A stretch of DNA of 64,000 bases, from assembly GCA_015847255.1 (NCBI GenBank), contig JADLZK010008557.1, positions 1-64,000 of the forward strand, written 5' to 3'. The position numbers were made by a program, and so were the translations under genes. This stretch comes from Hyparrhenia diplandra. Its lineage: Eukaryota > Streptophyta > Magnoliopsida > Poales > Poaceae. Shown here piece after piece: positions 22,616 to 33,166 of this stretch. How positions within the stretch are numbered: the first letter of the stretch is position 1; every line of letters starts with the position of its first letter. Below the pieces are notes generated by a model. It saw only the letters and a program-made list of their open reading frames with translations. It did not search any database and was not told the DNA's origin.

Positions 22616-23388
22616 TCCTTTCCTTTATTTAACAGTGCAACGGAGCAGTTCTAGTTGAGTCCGTGGACCCTTCACAGTATATATTTGCATATATTGAGCA
22701 CTACCAACCAAAGAGACAGTGGATCCACTAACCAAACCTTTCACCCACAAGACAATTAGACCAGTTGCAAAAGAACAGATTACCTGAGAGGCAGTCCGAC
22801 TACGACTGACAGCGATGGATTCGGAGTCGTACGGCTTGCTTCTTTAGACGAAGACCCAGCGATAGACGATGAACTGGAAGATATGCAAGGACAACTTGGT
22901 GCTCCATTGCAGCGCGGCCGGCCGAGGGGCTCTGGATGGACTCAGGCAGTGCGACGCCGACGGAGCAATCGAAGGGGAAAGGAGGATGAAGCGACTATTG
23001 GGAGGGGAAGCTTGGTAGGTGAGAGAGGGCAGTCAAAGAGACCTGACCAACCGAGAGAGCAACAGAGAATCCCAGAGGGTGGGCTTGGGCCAATTTTATA
23101 CCAGAATTCGGTTCTACCGGCCCGGGCAGGCCCACTTTACAACTGTCTACTACCGCAGGACTGGAACACGGGCCAAAATCAGGATTTCTGAGCAATTAGT
23201 CTTTTACCCCTTTTTTCTTTTTGTTTTTTCGGGGAGACAGTAGAGTTGTACTCGTGCAGTGGTTTTGTGCAGTTGTTGGTGTTGGTAATTTTTCCCTTCC
23301 AGTAGAGTGTTGAGTGGAAGTCGAGTGGAAGTCGTTTTTGTAAATGTTTTTGTTTTCTTTCGTCTAATAAAAATCCGGCAAATCTTTT
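22616..23388 (+). other. 3' UTR of the LINE
   Basis: It follows the ORF2 stop and runs to the poly(A). The short frames in it (for example 22883-23191) have no homology I recognise. Confidence 0.7.
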
Positions 23389-23410
23389 AAAAAAAAAAAA
23401 AAAAAAAAAA

Positions 23411-24505
23411 TATATTGATTACATGTTTTTTTAAAAAAACAGTATAAGGTATATCATTTCACAATATAAAAATCGATTGCCTATCAACCATGTTTATTTC
23501 AAGGCAGTGAAAGGTTCCAACATCGGCAGTTATTTATATCTACAGGAAAAGTACTAATTCAGACATTCAGTTTAATTCATGGTGTTAATAAACTACTAGT
23601 AACAAATTAAACAGAAGAAGTACGTGAAAACACTTCACATACGTGCATGTTTCCTCTCATGTTACCTATAAAGGCTATAATAGTACTACTATATATATAA
23701 AGGAATAAATTAAGGATATATATGATCTAAGTATATATAGCCTATCTGATTTTCATTTCGTCATTGGCTATAAACCGATGAAATGTCGCTGATCTGCAAA
23801 AGATTTATGTTGATCGATTAGTTGGTGAGTAGCTATCCCTTGCAACACGTATCAATGTAGCAGGTCCGTAGGTGACCAGATTTATCGTCTATGTCACACC
23901 GCATAACATGTTTGCACTACAATGCTAGCCGTGCGTTGATCAGGGATGATCCCGTACGTCCGCTCAATTTGGAGGGACGGGTGGTCAGCCAAATTGATCT
24001 TGGGCATATTCAATTTGTGATGGACCTATTCCCGTGTGTGGCTCGGAACCAAACGCTAGTAAATTAATTAAAAAGAGATCGTCCCACCCTATCAACTTCA
24101 ATAATGTAAATATGACGAGGATCGATTGCATAACCTACCTAGATGATGATAAACAAAGTTGAGCAACAAATCAAATTGTACAGAAATTAGGCAGAGTTTA
24201 GCTTCAGAAGGGAGGGAGACAAGACAGCGGCGAAGTCTGGGGAAAAAAAAGCTGAAGACTTTTGCATGTCTCGGCTGCAGCATGCATGCATGGAGACAGG
24301 AACAGTAGGTCTCGTGCAGTCTTGGTGCATATGACATGCAAGCAGCTGTATGATTTTTGACACCTTTGGAATTTTGATTTGACGCCAGCCGACCCTTTTA
24401 CTAATCAACATTGTCAGCGCAAAAAACCGAGGCTCATTTTGTCAAGGGGCAGTTTGATCAACAAACAGTGTTGCTAGAGCTAGCTGTATGTATGCACGAG
24501 CTAGT
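23411..24505. other. Tail of the decayed unit A-1, part 2
   Basis: It continues the tail interrupted by the LINE. 23640-23910 matches 1580-1830 (A) and 49740-49930 (C), and 23940-24180 matches 49150-49370 of C inverted. 24180-24490 corresponds to 4080-4660 of A. Relative to C it has a deletion near 23910. Homology ends abruptly at about 24505. Confidence 0.65.
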
Positions 24506-25378
24506 GTGCGGCTGCCGCTGCCGATGCCAGCAGTGCGAGGTGGGACTTGGGAGTACCCGGCAGCCACCCTCCTCTGTGATGTTGTGCCGGGGTTCTTGAG
24601 ATGTTGTCGAATGTCCTCCGATTCCTCTCCTTCCAAATTTCCCAAGAAACCAACAACACAAGGGAGTCGGATCCTTTCCTCAAGGCGGTGGCGATCCGTC
24701 GGTGCGATGCAAGCCACCAAAGAACCACGGTGTCTTCGGAAGAAGGGTAGAGGTGATCCAATCTGACGCAGTGAAGAAGGTGGTGACATACCTCCCTAGT
24801 GAACACGCAGTCCGCAGAGGGCTGAAGGCCATGGCGCATGCGCCCGTCCGCAGTCCACAGGCGGCCATGCAAATCAAGCGAGAAGAAGAACTTCACCTTC
24901 GGCGGCGCCGAAAGATCGCCAGAGCTCCTTGGCGCCAAGAAGCTCGGTGGATCCTAGGAAGAAGGCCCGGTAGGCCGAGGCGGAGGTGTACTCGCCCGAA
25001 GCCATCCACCTCCAGACAAAACGGTCCGGCGTTCCCGGTTGCAGGTCGATGCCCTGGAGCTTGTGCCAGAGCTCTACGAACTCCACAAGTGTTGCCATGG
25101 AGAGAGAAAAGGTGATGTTGAGAGTCCACTGTCCGCCGTTGTGTGCATCTCGTACAGAGCATTTCCTCCTTCTGGAGCCGATGGAACGGTAGAGGCTTGG
25201 AGCCGTAGTGTAGACCGGCCCATCAGGGAGCCAGGAGTCAGTCCAGAATCTTGTGTGCGCCCCGTCGCCGACGACGACGATGACCGAAGCAGCGAACATC
25301 ATGTCAACTGTACGCTCCGGCCTTGCAGGAAGGATGTAGGATAGCGCGTCCGGGCAAGTCCTACACGTCCACTCCCAG
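24490..25378 (-). pseudogene. LINE ORF2 C-terminal fragment at the inversion junction
   Basis: On the minus strand it encodes VVGDGAHTRFWTDSWL, RFVWRWMASGEYTSASAY and, after a frameshift near 24900, the WEIWKERNRRTF motif. This is the C-terminal part of a plant L1 reverse transcriptase protein. It differs from the 14.8-23.4 kb element. No poly(T) or target duplication is seen, and both ends are blunt breaks in homology. It was probably trapped in a rearrangement rather than freshly inserted. Confidence 0.75.
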
Positions 25379-25420
25379 ATGTTAGTTTGCACTGCACCAC
25401 AATATGGTAGCTACGTGTGT
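25379..25420 (-). other. Displaced 40-bp piece of module tail
   Basis: GTTAGTTTGCACTGCACCAC and the bases after it are the reverse complement of 49709-49750 in the tail of unit C. The piece lies isolated between the LINE fragment and the MITE and marks the inversion junction. Confidence 0.65.
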
Positions 25421-25560
25421 AAGGCTGCTATTGGGGATGGTTTGAGCAAACCCGTTTGTACCCATATCCAAATCCATTTGTATTTTATCCATTCTATACC
25501 CTCCCCGTTTGATGTGGATATGGATTTGGAGATGGATTTTGGATACCCACTGACAGCCTT
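25421..25560. mobile_element. MITE-like element just upstream of peroxidase B
   Basis: A 140-bp segment with inverted ends (AAGGCTG and CAGCCTT). Its inner arms are also partly complementary (CCCATATCCAAATCCAT against GGATATGGATTTGGAG). It directly abuts the conserved promoter at ATGTAATCCTC. No clear target duplication is seen, so the family is not assigned. Confidence 0.5.
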
Positions 25561-25602
25561 ATGTAATCCTCTATACACACAAACCAGGCCCTGGTGTTTC
25601 TG

Positions 25603-25610
25603 CTATAAAT
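25603..25610 (+). promoter_or_regulatory. TATA box of peroxidase B
   Basis: CTATAAAT, 87 bp before the ATG, in the same context as in A and C. Confidence 0.7.
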
Positions 25611-25696
25611 ACCGGCCTGCTACCTAGCTCCAGGCAACAATAAGGCAACAAGGACGCTCTGCACTCGTCTTGTGTGCTTACCGCCAGAGGACGACC

Positions 25697-27793
25697 ATGG
25701 CCACCACTCGTGCATCAGCAGCAGCTCCTGCTGCAAGGAGGTGCAGCTGCGTCGTGGCTCTCCTCTTGCTCCTCGCGCTCACCGGCACCTCGTCGGCGCA
25801 GCTGTCCACGGGCTTCTACTCCTACTCGTGCCCCGGCGTCTACGGCGCCGTCAAGTCGGTGATGCACGCTGCCATCGCCAGGAGAAGCGCATGGGCGCCT
25901 CCATCCTCCGCCTCTTCTTCCACGACTGCTTCGTCCAAGTACGTACTCGAAATCACTATAGCTACCTAGCAGATGAATTCGATGCATGCATGTTGTTGTG
26001 CTGCTTCATTTGTGATCACCACATGATGCATGCATGCATGTATAGGGCTGCGACGCGTCGCTGCTGCTGGACGACACGGCCAGTTTCCAGGGCGAGAAGA
26101 TGGCGACACCCAACAACGGCTCCGTGCGAGGCTTCGAGGTCATCGATGCCGTCAAGTCCGCAGTCGAGAAGGTCTGCCCCGGCGTCGTCTCCTGCGCCGA
26201 CATCCTCGCCATCGCCGCCAGGGACAGCGTCGTCATCCTGGGCGGTCCGAGCTGGGACGTCAAGGTCGGGAGGAGGGACTCCACGACGGCGAGCTTCAGC
26301 GGCGCCAACAACAACATCCGCCGCCTACGTCTGGCCTCGTCAACCTCACGTCGCTCTTCGCCGCGCAAGGACTCTCCCAGAAGGACATGGTCGCGCTCTC
26401 TGGTAAATATGTTGCACTATTATTTATTTACCTACCAATTTCGAGTAATAAAATTGCTAAAAGAACTCTCTTATTGTTTACTTACCATCTTTTCCCAATA
26501 ACAAACTTGTAGAGTAGAAATTAATACTCAGATATGTTGAAAACTAGTTAGACATGTCCCAAAATGAACAACTGTAGAAGGAAGGAGAATAAAGCGACAC
26601 TGCACACAGGCTTTAGACTTTTAGTGCCTTGACTTGATAAATAAATACAGCTGGTAATCACTTACTTTACTAACAGAATTGACACTGACAGCTCAGTTAA
26701 TTGTTGACTTAACCCTTTTCTCCACGTCACATACATATGACAAGCATATGTATATACATACATGGCATGGTTGTTAGTTGGTAAAAAAAAGGCATCGAGA
26801 TTGAATTGAATGACATAAAGTTGGTAACGATGGTTGTGACACCCGAAGGTTGTCGGTATGAGTTTGCAGAAGAGACTAAAACACAAGTTTCTTTTTGCAT
26901 GTTAAAAACCTGGCGATAATGCCAACTTCTAGGTCCCTACCAACTTCAACCAACTCTCACTTTATCTAAGAGCAGTGTATGTGCCATCAGATGTCGATCG
27001 ATCTTAATTCGATGGAATAAGAAAAGCAACAGTAATCATACATGGATAAAGTCGATCGGTCCACATCTTTCCCAGCTAGATTGCAATTCTCTACAACTAC
27101 AACCACACATATTGTTCCTTTTGTGTTGCTTCCTAACTAGAACCGAATACTCTTTTCCTTTGTCATTACAAATACATATATTTAGAAAGAATCAACAACA
27201 ACTTGTTTATTTAAAAAAGGGAAAAAAATTATGCTCGAATTTATTTGAGTAGAGTGACCAATCTTCTTCTTGTGAAAAAAAACAAACAAGTCAATCAGTC
27301 ATTTCTTCTATAATTTTGAATACTACTACTTAAGTAAACTGTCATTATTTGTTGGCTTAGGTCTTTGCTCATTTGCCTCTCTCTCTCTTAATTTGTCAGG
27401 CGCTCACACCATTGGGCTAGCACGATGCACCAACTTCAGAGCCCACATATACAATGACACCGACATCGACCCTGCCTTTGCAAAAACAAGGCAATCAGGT
27501 TGCCCACGCACCTCAGGTGCAGGTGACAACAACCTGGCACCATTGGACCTTCAAACCCCGACCGTCTTCGAGAACAACTACTACAAGAACCTTCTTAGCA
27601 AGAAGGGGCTTCTACACTCCGACCAAGAGCTCTTCAATGGTGGAGCCACCGACGCGCTGGTCCAATCCTATGTTGGTAGCCAAAGCACGTTCTTCGCAGA
27701 TTTTTTGTGACGGGTATGATTAAGATGGGCGACATTACACCATTGACGGGCTCCAACGGCCAGATCAGGAAGAACTGCAGAAGAGTTAATTAG
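25697..27793 (+). pseudogene. Class III peroxidase copy B, three frameshifts
   Basis: The exon layout is as in A (25697-25938, 26046-26402, 27400-27793), with splice sites kept. Compared with A and C there is a 1-nt loss in exon 1 near 25890 (GCCAGGAG for GCCAAGGAG) and a 1-nt loss in exon 2 near 26317. Exon 3 gains 2 nt near 27701 (six T instead of four). The shifts sum to zero, but the frame between them is wrong, and the first comes before the distal His. All catalytic motifs are still present in alternate frames, so the decay is recent. Sequencing or assembly error in short homopolymers is an alternative. Confidence 0.88.
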
Positions 27794-28375
27794 TTCATTA
27801 AGATGATGAACTGCGAATGAATAAACTATCTTTCAAGCTTGTTCTTCAGTTATGCATGTTCAGTGACTTTTTGTAGCTTTATATTTTTTAAAAATTGTGA
27901 AATCATTTAGTGTTGTGTTGATGTGTTCGCATGTGATTTTTAAAAGAGGATGAATATGTATCGGTTGTTGTTTATATCATCTTTTTGTCCAATATATTTT
28001 GCATGAAAAAAGACAATAAGTACTGGCGTGTGAAGTATATGCAACAAGTAAATATGAACAGTTAGAAGATGTCTCCTGATCGAGATTGTGCGGATTCACA
28101 CACATTGAATATTTGATGCTCTACCGCATGGAGGATCACCTATGGCATGCATTTTCATGGCAAGCTACGGCTTCGCCAAAATAACTAACAAGCATATACT
28201 CCTTAGTCCTATATATGATGCGTTTGTTGGTTAAGAGATAAACCTTGAGTGGCCCGGCCTCTTCCTGAGATGGCTTGGTAGACGTGCTTCATCAATTTCA
28301 AACAAAAAACTCCTCAGCTCTTGTGCTCTCCACTTGATCTTCTTCCGTACTTAATATGCGCGCATCAATGAAACA
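27794..28375. other. 3' flank of peroxidase B
   Basis: The inverted counterpart of 9999-10571. No gene is seen. Confidence 0.6.
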
Positions 28376-28377
28376 GG

Positions 28378-28656
28378 CACAAGACTGGTGACAATAACAT
28401 TTCCCCTCTTGACGCCTCGACACCCTATGTTTTTGACAACTTCTACTACAAGAACTTGCTGAACAAGAAGGGGGTTCTGCATTCTGACCAGCAACTGTTC
28501 AATGGAGGTTCAGCAGACTCCCAGACTACGACATACTCTTCAAACATGGCAAAATTCTTCACCGACTTCAGCGCGGCGATGGCGAAGATGAGCAACATTA
28601 GTCCCCTCACAGGGTTCAGTGGACAGATAAGGAAAAACTGTAGGAGGGTAAACTAG
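28378..28656 (+). pseudogene. Orphan last exon of a second peroxidase, unit B
   Basis: The reading is identical in kind to the unit A copy (TGDNNISPLDAS to KNCRRVN-stop) and still open. It lacks upstream exons. Confidence 0.75.
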
Positions 28657-29358
28657 CACCTTGTAATCTTTGTTGAAAAGGGAGAAAGCTTCCCTTTTGC
28701 TCATACTGTACACTCCTCCCTAAAGGTGTATCCACAGCTTCGCAAAGCATACATATGAAAAGAATAAAAGGACATGAAAAATGTTTTTGAAACAATGTTT
28801 ACTTGCTTAGTACACCTTATACCGATCTTGAACTTAAACAACCTAATGGATAAACACTGTTTTGATCAAGGGACAAGAATAACACCACTGGGATGACTTG
28901 CTTAGATGGAGAGAATTTTGATCATATATATATCAAAACAGTGAAATCGAAGAAAACAGAGACAGTACTCATCATAATATGAAACTGAAGTACAAATTTT
29001 GCACAGCAGAAAGGGTAACAGTTTTGTACAAGAGAGTTAACAGCCTACACAATTCCAATAAGAGGATAAAACGATACATGATTGCGGGCAGACTCATGAC
29101 TGATGAATGTTGCGTATGGCTGCATTGATAGAAGCAGCAAAGCAACTAGCACATGGTTTGGACTGAAATTTCTGTGAAGGAATTATCCAAAACAGAAGGA
29201 ATGGTATCCTAACTAATCACATGAAGTCAGAGTTCTAGTGTTCCTAATCACAGAACATGTTCTCTAATTAGTGAAGCGGGATTCAGGGTTTCAGATTCAC
29301 CACGGGCAAAGTTAGCATGAGGAAAGCATCGACCAGACAGGGGACAGCGTCAGTTTAC

Positions 29359-29771
29359 CTTCAAGACCGAGTTGATCTCGTTGGTGGCGGCCAGCCACTG
29401 ATCAGTCTGCCGCCTGTAGCGCGCGATGGTACCGAGCAGCGCGCGCGCCTCGAGCTCAATCCGCTTCTCGTTGACGAAGAGCTCCTGCACCCCGCCGTCG
29501 ACCGCGTCCACGAGCAGATCAGCGACCCGTGCCGCGCTTCTCAGGGCGTTCTCCTTCGCTCTCTCTGCGCACACGCGCGTGGAACAACGAACAAGGTGGG
29601 GTGAATAATTTGTTCGGTTACTTGGGCAGAGGAGACAGCAATGGCGGGCGGCGGCGTACCGGTTTGTTGGCGTTGGCGGAGGGATTGGCGGTGGTGCTGA
29701 TGCACGATCTGGAGAAGAGCCTCTTCCGGATCCTGCTTCCCACCCGACGCCGGTGGCTTGGCTCCGTCCAT
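29359..29771 (-). pseudogene. BLOS1: BLOS1 (BLOC-1 subunit 1) fragment, exons 1-2, unit B
   Basis: Exon 1 (29771-29660) encodes MDGAKPP and then EEALLQIVHQHHRQSLRQRQ. Exon 2 (29564-29359) continues in frame after a GT-AG intron as ERAKENALRSAARVADLLVD, on to NEINSVLK. Together they cover about the first 106 residues of the roughly 125-150 aa BLOC-1 subunit 1, an endosome-sorting protein. The final exon was not found in the following 0.7 kb, which runs straight into the orphan peroxidase exon. It is the best preserved copy and convergent with the peroxidase. A truncated protein could be made by reading into the intron (VN-stop). Confidence 0.78.
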
Positions 29772-30588
29772 CCCTCACAATCGCCGCCGGTCGCCGGAGC
29801 AGTTCCCCGTTCTTTACCCCACCCCCTTCTTTTTCTGGGAGGTAGCACTAGCAGCAGAGAGGATGATATATTTCCTGATAGTTATGGGCCACGGCCAGGT
29901 AATCTGCTAAAGCCCAATCGAAATCGAAAGAAGCCCATTCGGCTTGCACGGCGGGCCGTTGTACGCATGGTCTTCTGGCTTCACTCCAACGAGGCAAACT
30001 TAAAAAAAAAAAAAAAAAAAAAAAAAATAATCCCGAGGCAAACATAGTACAGCTCCTAAAATATCCCGGTCCCATTCGAAAAAATCGGACTTTGACTCCA
30101 TGGACAATATTGGTCTAAATTGCTCCATGTGCAATATTTACAGCATTTTTGTCTTACATGACGTCATGTAAGCCACAAATAAGATAAATCGAACTACGTT
30201 AATAGTTTATGAGCTCAAACAGATCTTATAAAAAAGTTGTAGAAATATTTATTAAAACTATCAAATATTTGCTACAAAAAATAAAAAATTAGATTTTATC
30301 GTAGAAAGTTTACAAAAATTTGTTTTAGGTCTATAAAAAATGAAACCAATCACAATATTTTTCTTAAATCATACACTATATTGTGGTGGCTAGTTTTGAA
30401 TTATTTAAACTTTATATAACCATAAATAAATATTAGTACTTTTTTTTTGTATATATTTGACCAAAGTTAAGAATGTTTACAACTTCTCAAAAAGTGAGAA
30501 TGATATTATTTTTGAAAAAGAGGAGCTCTATATTGATGCAGGATAATCCATCTACTTCTACTCCAGGACTTCACATGCATATTGCGTA
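29772..30588. other. BLOS1 upstream region of unit B
   Basis: It contains the likely BLOS1 promoter and 5' UTR, a poly(A) run at 30001-30027, and AT-rich sequence. From about 30220 onward it mirrors 6440-7069 of unit A. Confidence 0.5.
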
Positions 30589-30756
30589 CTCCCTCCGTCC
30601 ATTTATCTATGTCGTTTTAGCTTCCGAGGAGGTACAACTTTATTTACGTGAACAGGGGCGAGAGGGGAGGGGTTCGAGATGCATGGCAGAAGGTGTGAAT
30701 ACAGACCCTCAAATGTTATGCCATAACATAACAGTCAATACGGAGGGGAGAGGGAG
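30589..30756. mobile_element. Stowaway-type MITE, unit B copy
   Basis: The ends are CTCCCTCCGTCC and an indel-bearing GGGGAGAGGGAG, with TA on both sides. It is the partner of 6543-6707. Confidence 0.7.
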
Positions 30757-30889
30757 TATACGTTTGTGTGATTCAATTACTGTCACACATAACCGTTGAA
30801 AGCGAAAATAATCGTAGTCAGCATGTACACGGCAACACATTATTACACGTCAAAGCAGTAAATATGTAGATCCTCAGTTATTAGATCCT

Positions 30890-31875
30890 AATTACTAGTA
30901 CAGAAACTATTTCTCCTGATGGTCGCGATTATTTGTGCTGGCGGTTCATAACTTTTTATGCCAGTAGAGAAATCAAAGCGGTGAGGCCATACATATGAAC
31001 CGCTACTAAAAATAAATTTCTCTTGGTTGTGTTTTCTTAAGAAAACCGCCCTAAAAATCAAATTTGTAGTGGCGGTTTTCCACCACTAAAAATACATGAT
31101 TTTTTTCTTTGGCGGTTTTCTTAGGAAAACAACCGGTAAAAATGTATTTTTAGAGATGGTTTTCTTAACATAGCGCCTATAAAAATAATTTGAAATCGAT
31201 TTTTTTAATTTTTCAAGCCACCTCAGATGGAGAAGCCACGATAGCAAAGTTATAGATCTCGAAAAGTTATAAAACTTTATAGTTTACAACTTTTTTTGAA
31301 ATCATTTAGACTCCCAAAATTGTGTTTGAATTTCTAAAATTTAAAATTCAAAATTTTTAAATTTGGATGGAGAAACCACCAACACCAAAGTTGTAGATCT
31401 TAAAAAGTTATGAAACTTTATAATTTTCAACTTTTCATTTGAATTCATTTAGAGCCTCAAATACTTATTTTTAATATCGACTGACTACAAAATAACACCC
31501 ACGAATATCGGAATGAAACACAAGAGTGATGTTGGTGGAGTGGTTGGAGCAGCTACGTACAAGGCCGGAGGCAGAGCGCGTCTTTTGTACGAAAATCGCA
31601 TGACTTGTGACTTGCGACCGTGCGCCTGGCTAGTGGGGTCCATCAAGATTTAAAAAATGCTATTTTTTAGGTTGATTTGTTATTTTCTGGAGCCAAGTGT
31701 AAATATTCCCGTTGGAGGGTTTTTTTTTTTTTTTTTTTGACAACAGAGGTTCTTAGTTTGAAGCCAGTGAAAATTTTCACTGGCCTCTCTCTCACTGGTG
31801 GTTGACTCAAATGCTAGTAAACATATGTTTGCAACCGCCACTATAAAGCCCTTGTGTACTATATATAAAGGAAGC
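30890..31875. mobile_element. DNA-transposon remnant with GGCGGTT repeats, unit B
   Basis: Multiple GGCGGTTTTC/ACCGCC motifs occur at 30930-31150, and CAACCGCCACTATAAAG at the far side (about 31835). They suggest subterminal repeats of a transposon of about 1 kb. Unit A keeps only the right part (5000-5720). No transposase is seen, and the superfamily is unassigned. Confidence 0.4.
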
Positions 31876-32078
31876 AAAAATAAGATGCTTTTAGCTTATT
31901 TGACAACGACAGTAGAAACTTTGACAACAACAAACGTGTAGTTCAAACATGTCTAGCAAAAACAAATTTACTAAACACGGTGTCCAAGACCAAATTTGAC
32001 AACAACGGGCGTGTCTAGCAGCAAGTTCGACGTTTTTCAGTAAAGAGAGGTCACTTTCGTTGTGCAGTAACCATGATA

Positions 32079-32318
32079 CTCTCTCCGTCCCCTTTGAAAG
32101 TGTTGTTTTTGACTTTTGATTATCGAGTTTGACCATTCGTCTTATTTAAAAAATTTCTGCAAATAATAAATTAAATAAATAATTATTAAAAGTATCTCGA
32201 ATGACAAAATAAGTCATAATAAAATAAATAATATTTATATAAAAAAATTTGAATAAGGCAGTGATCAAACAAGATGGTACGCAAAACCAAAGTGACACTT
32301 TCAAAGGGACGGAGGGAG
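32079..32318. mobile_element. Stowaway-type MITE private to unit B
   Basis: The ends are CTCTCTCCGTCCC and GGGACGGAGGGAG, with TA at 32077-32078 and 32319-32320. Unit A shows the empty site near 4803-4812 (GCTAATAGTATCTTGG). Confidence 0.82.
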
Positions 32319-32565
32319 TACTATTAGCTTTACCATGCTATTGGTTGATTGAAACTTGAGCAGAACCATATTTTGCCATAGAAAATGAAGTTTCAAAATC
32401 TGTCGTGAATACAGCTAGCTAGCTGCACTGTTTGTCAAACTGCCCATTGACAAAAGAAGCTTCGGTTTTTGCGCTGACAACAATGTCGTTGTTTGTTTAG
32501 TACTAAAAAGGCAGGCCGGCGTCAAATCAAAACTCAAAATAAGGTGTCAAAATCATACAGCTGCC

Positions 32566-32850
32566 ATGCACCACGAGACGACGACGACGACGACGACGAC
32601 TACGACCGTATCTTCCTATAGTGTCCACTACTCGTCTCCATGGCTCCATGCGGCATGCAAAAGTCTTCAGCATTTTTCCCCAAACTTTGCCGCTGTCCCC
32701 CTCTCCTCTGAAGCTAAACTCTACCTGCCTAATTCAAGTTGCGATCACGATCAACAGCGCCAGTTTTGTTCTACAGAGACATGTCATGTCAAGGATGTAA
32801 CTTTAGATCCATTTATCCGTCGAATCTGTGATCCTGACTGCGTGCAGTAG
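32566..32850. other. Conserved tail block with (ACG)n, unit B
   Basis: This is the counterpart of 3961-4240. It can be read as a 94-aa frame starting MHHETTTTTTTTTT, but the frame is not kept in unit C or A-1, and the threonine run is a microsatellite of varying length. Listed as a conserved block, not as a gene. Confidence 0.4.
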
Positions 32851-32890
32851 CTGGACGGTTCTTATCCAAATTTCTGTAGAATTCGATTTG

Positions 32891-33163
32891 GGGTGTGTTT
32901 AGTTTCCCAATTTTTTTTTTCCAAAATTTTTAAAATTCCCATCACATCGAAATATTAAATGTAGCAAAAAACGCATTATGCATAGGGTATGAAATGTAGG
33001 TAAAATAAAAACTAATTGCACAGTTTGGATGTGCGTTACGAGGCTAATCTTTTGAGCCTAGTTAGCTCATGGTAGGATAATATTTACCACAAATAAACGA
33101 AACGCGTGTTATAGTGCTTTTTAGTTCGGAACAATGCCAATTTTCAGGGATCTAAACACACCC
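32891..33163. mobile_element. Tourist/Harbinger-type MITE with TTG target duplication, private to unit B
   Basis: The inverted ends GGGTGTGTTTAG and CTAAACACACCC are perfect. TTG flanks both sides (32888-32890 and 33164-33166). Unit A has the uninterrupted site near 3918-3930. The 3-bp duplication fits the PIF/Harbinger superfamily. Confidence 0.82.
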
Positions 33164-33166
33164 TTG

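Larger units (their letters stand above)
14773..23410 (+). mobile_element. L1-type non-LTR retrotransposon (LINE), 8.64 kb
   Basis: The element has ORF1 (14775-18692), a damaged ORF2 (19065-22615) with endonuclease and reverse transcriptase, a roughly 0.75 kb 3' UTR, an AATAAA signal at 23366, and a 22-base poly(A) (23389-23410). Perfect 13-bp target duplications flank it. It lies in the tail of unit A-1. The 5' boundary falls 2 nt before the first ATG of ORF1, so little or no 5' UTR remains; it was probably lost by 5' truncation during insertion. Confidence 0.9.
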
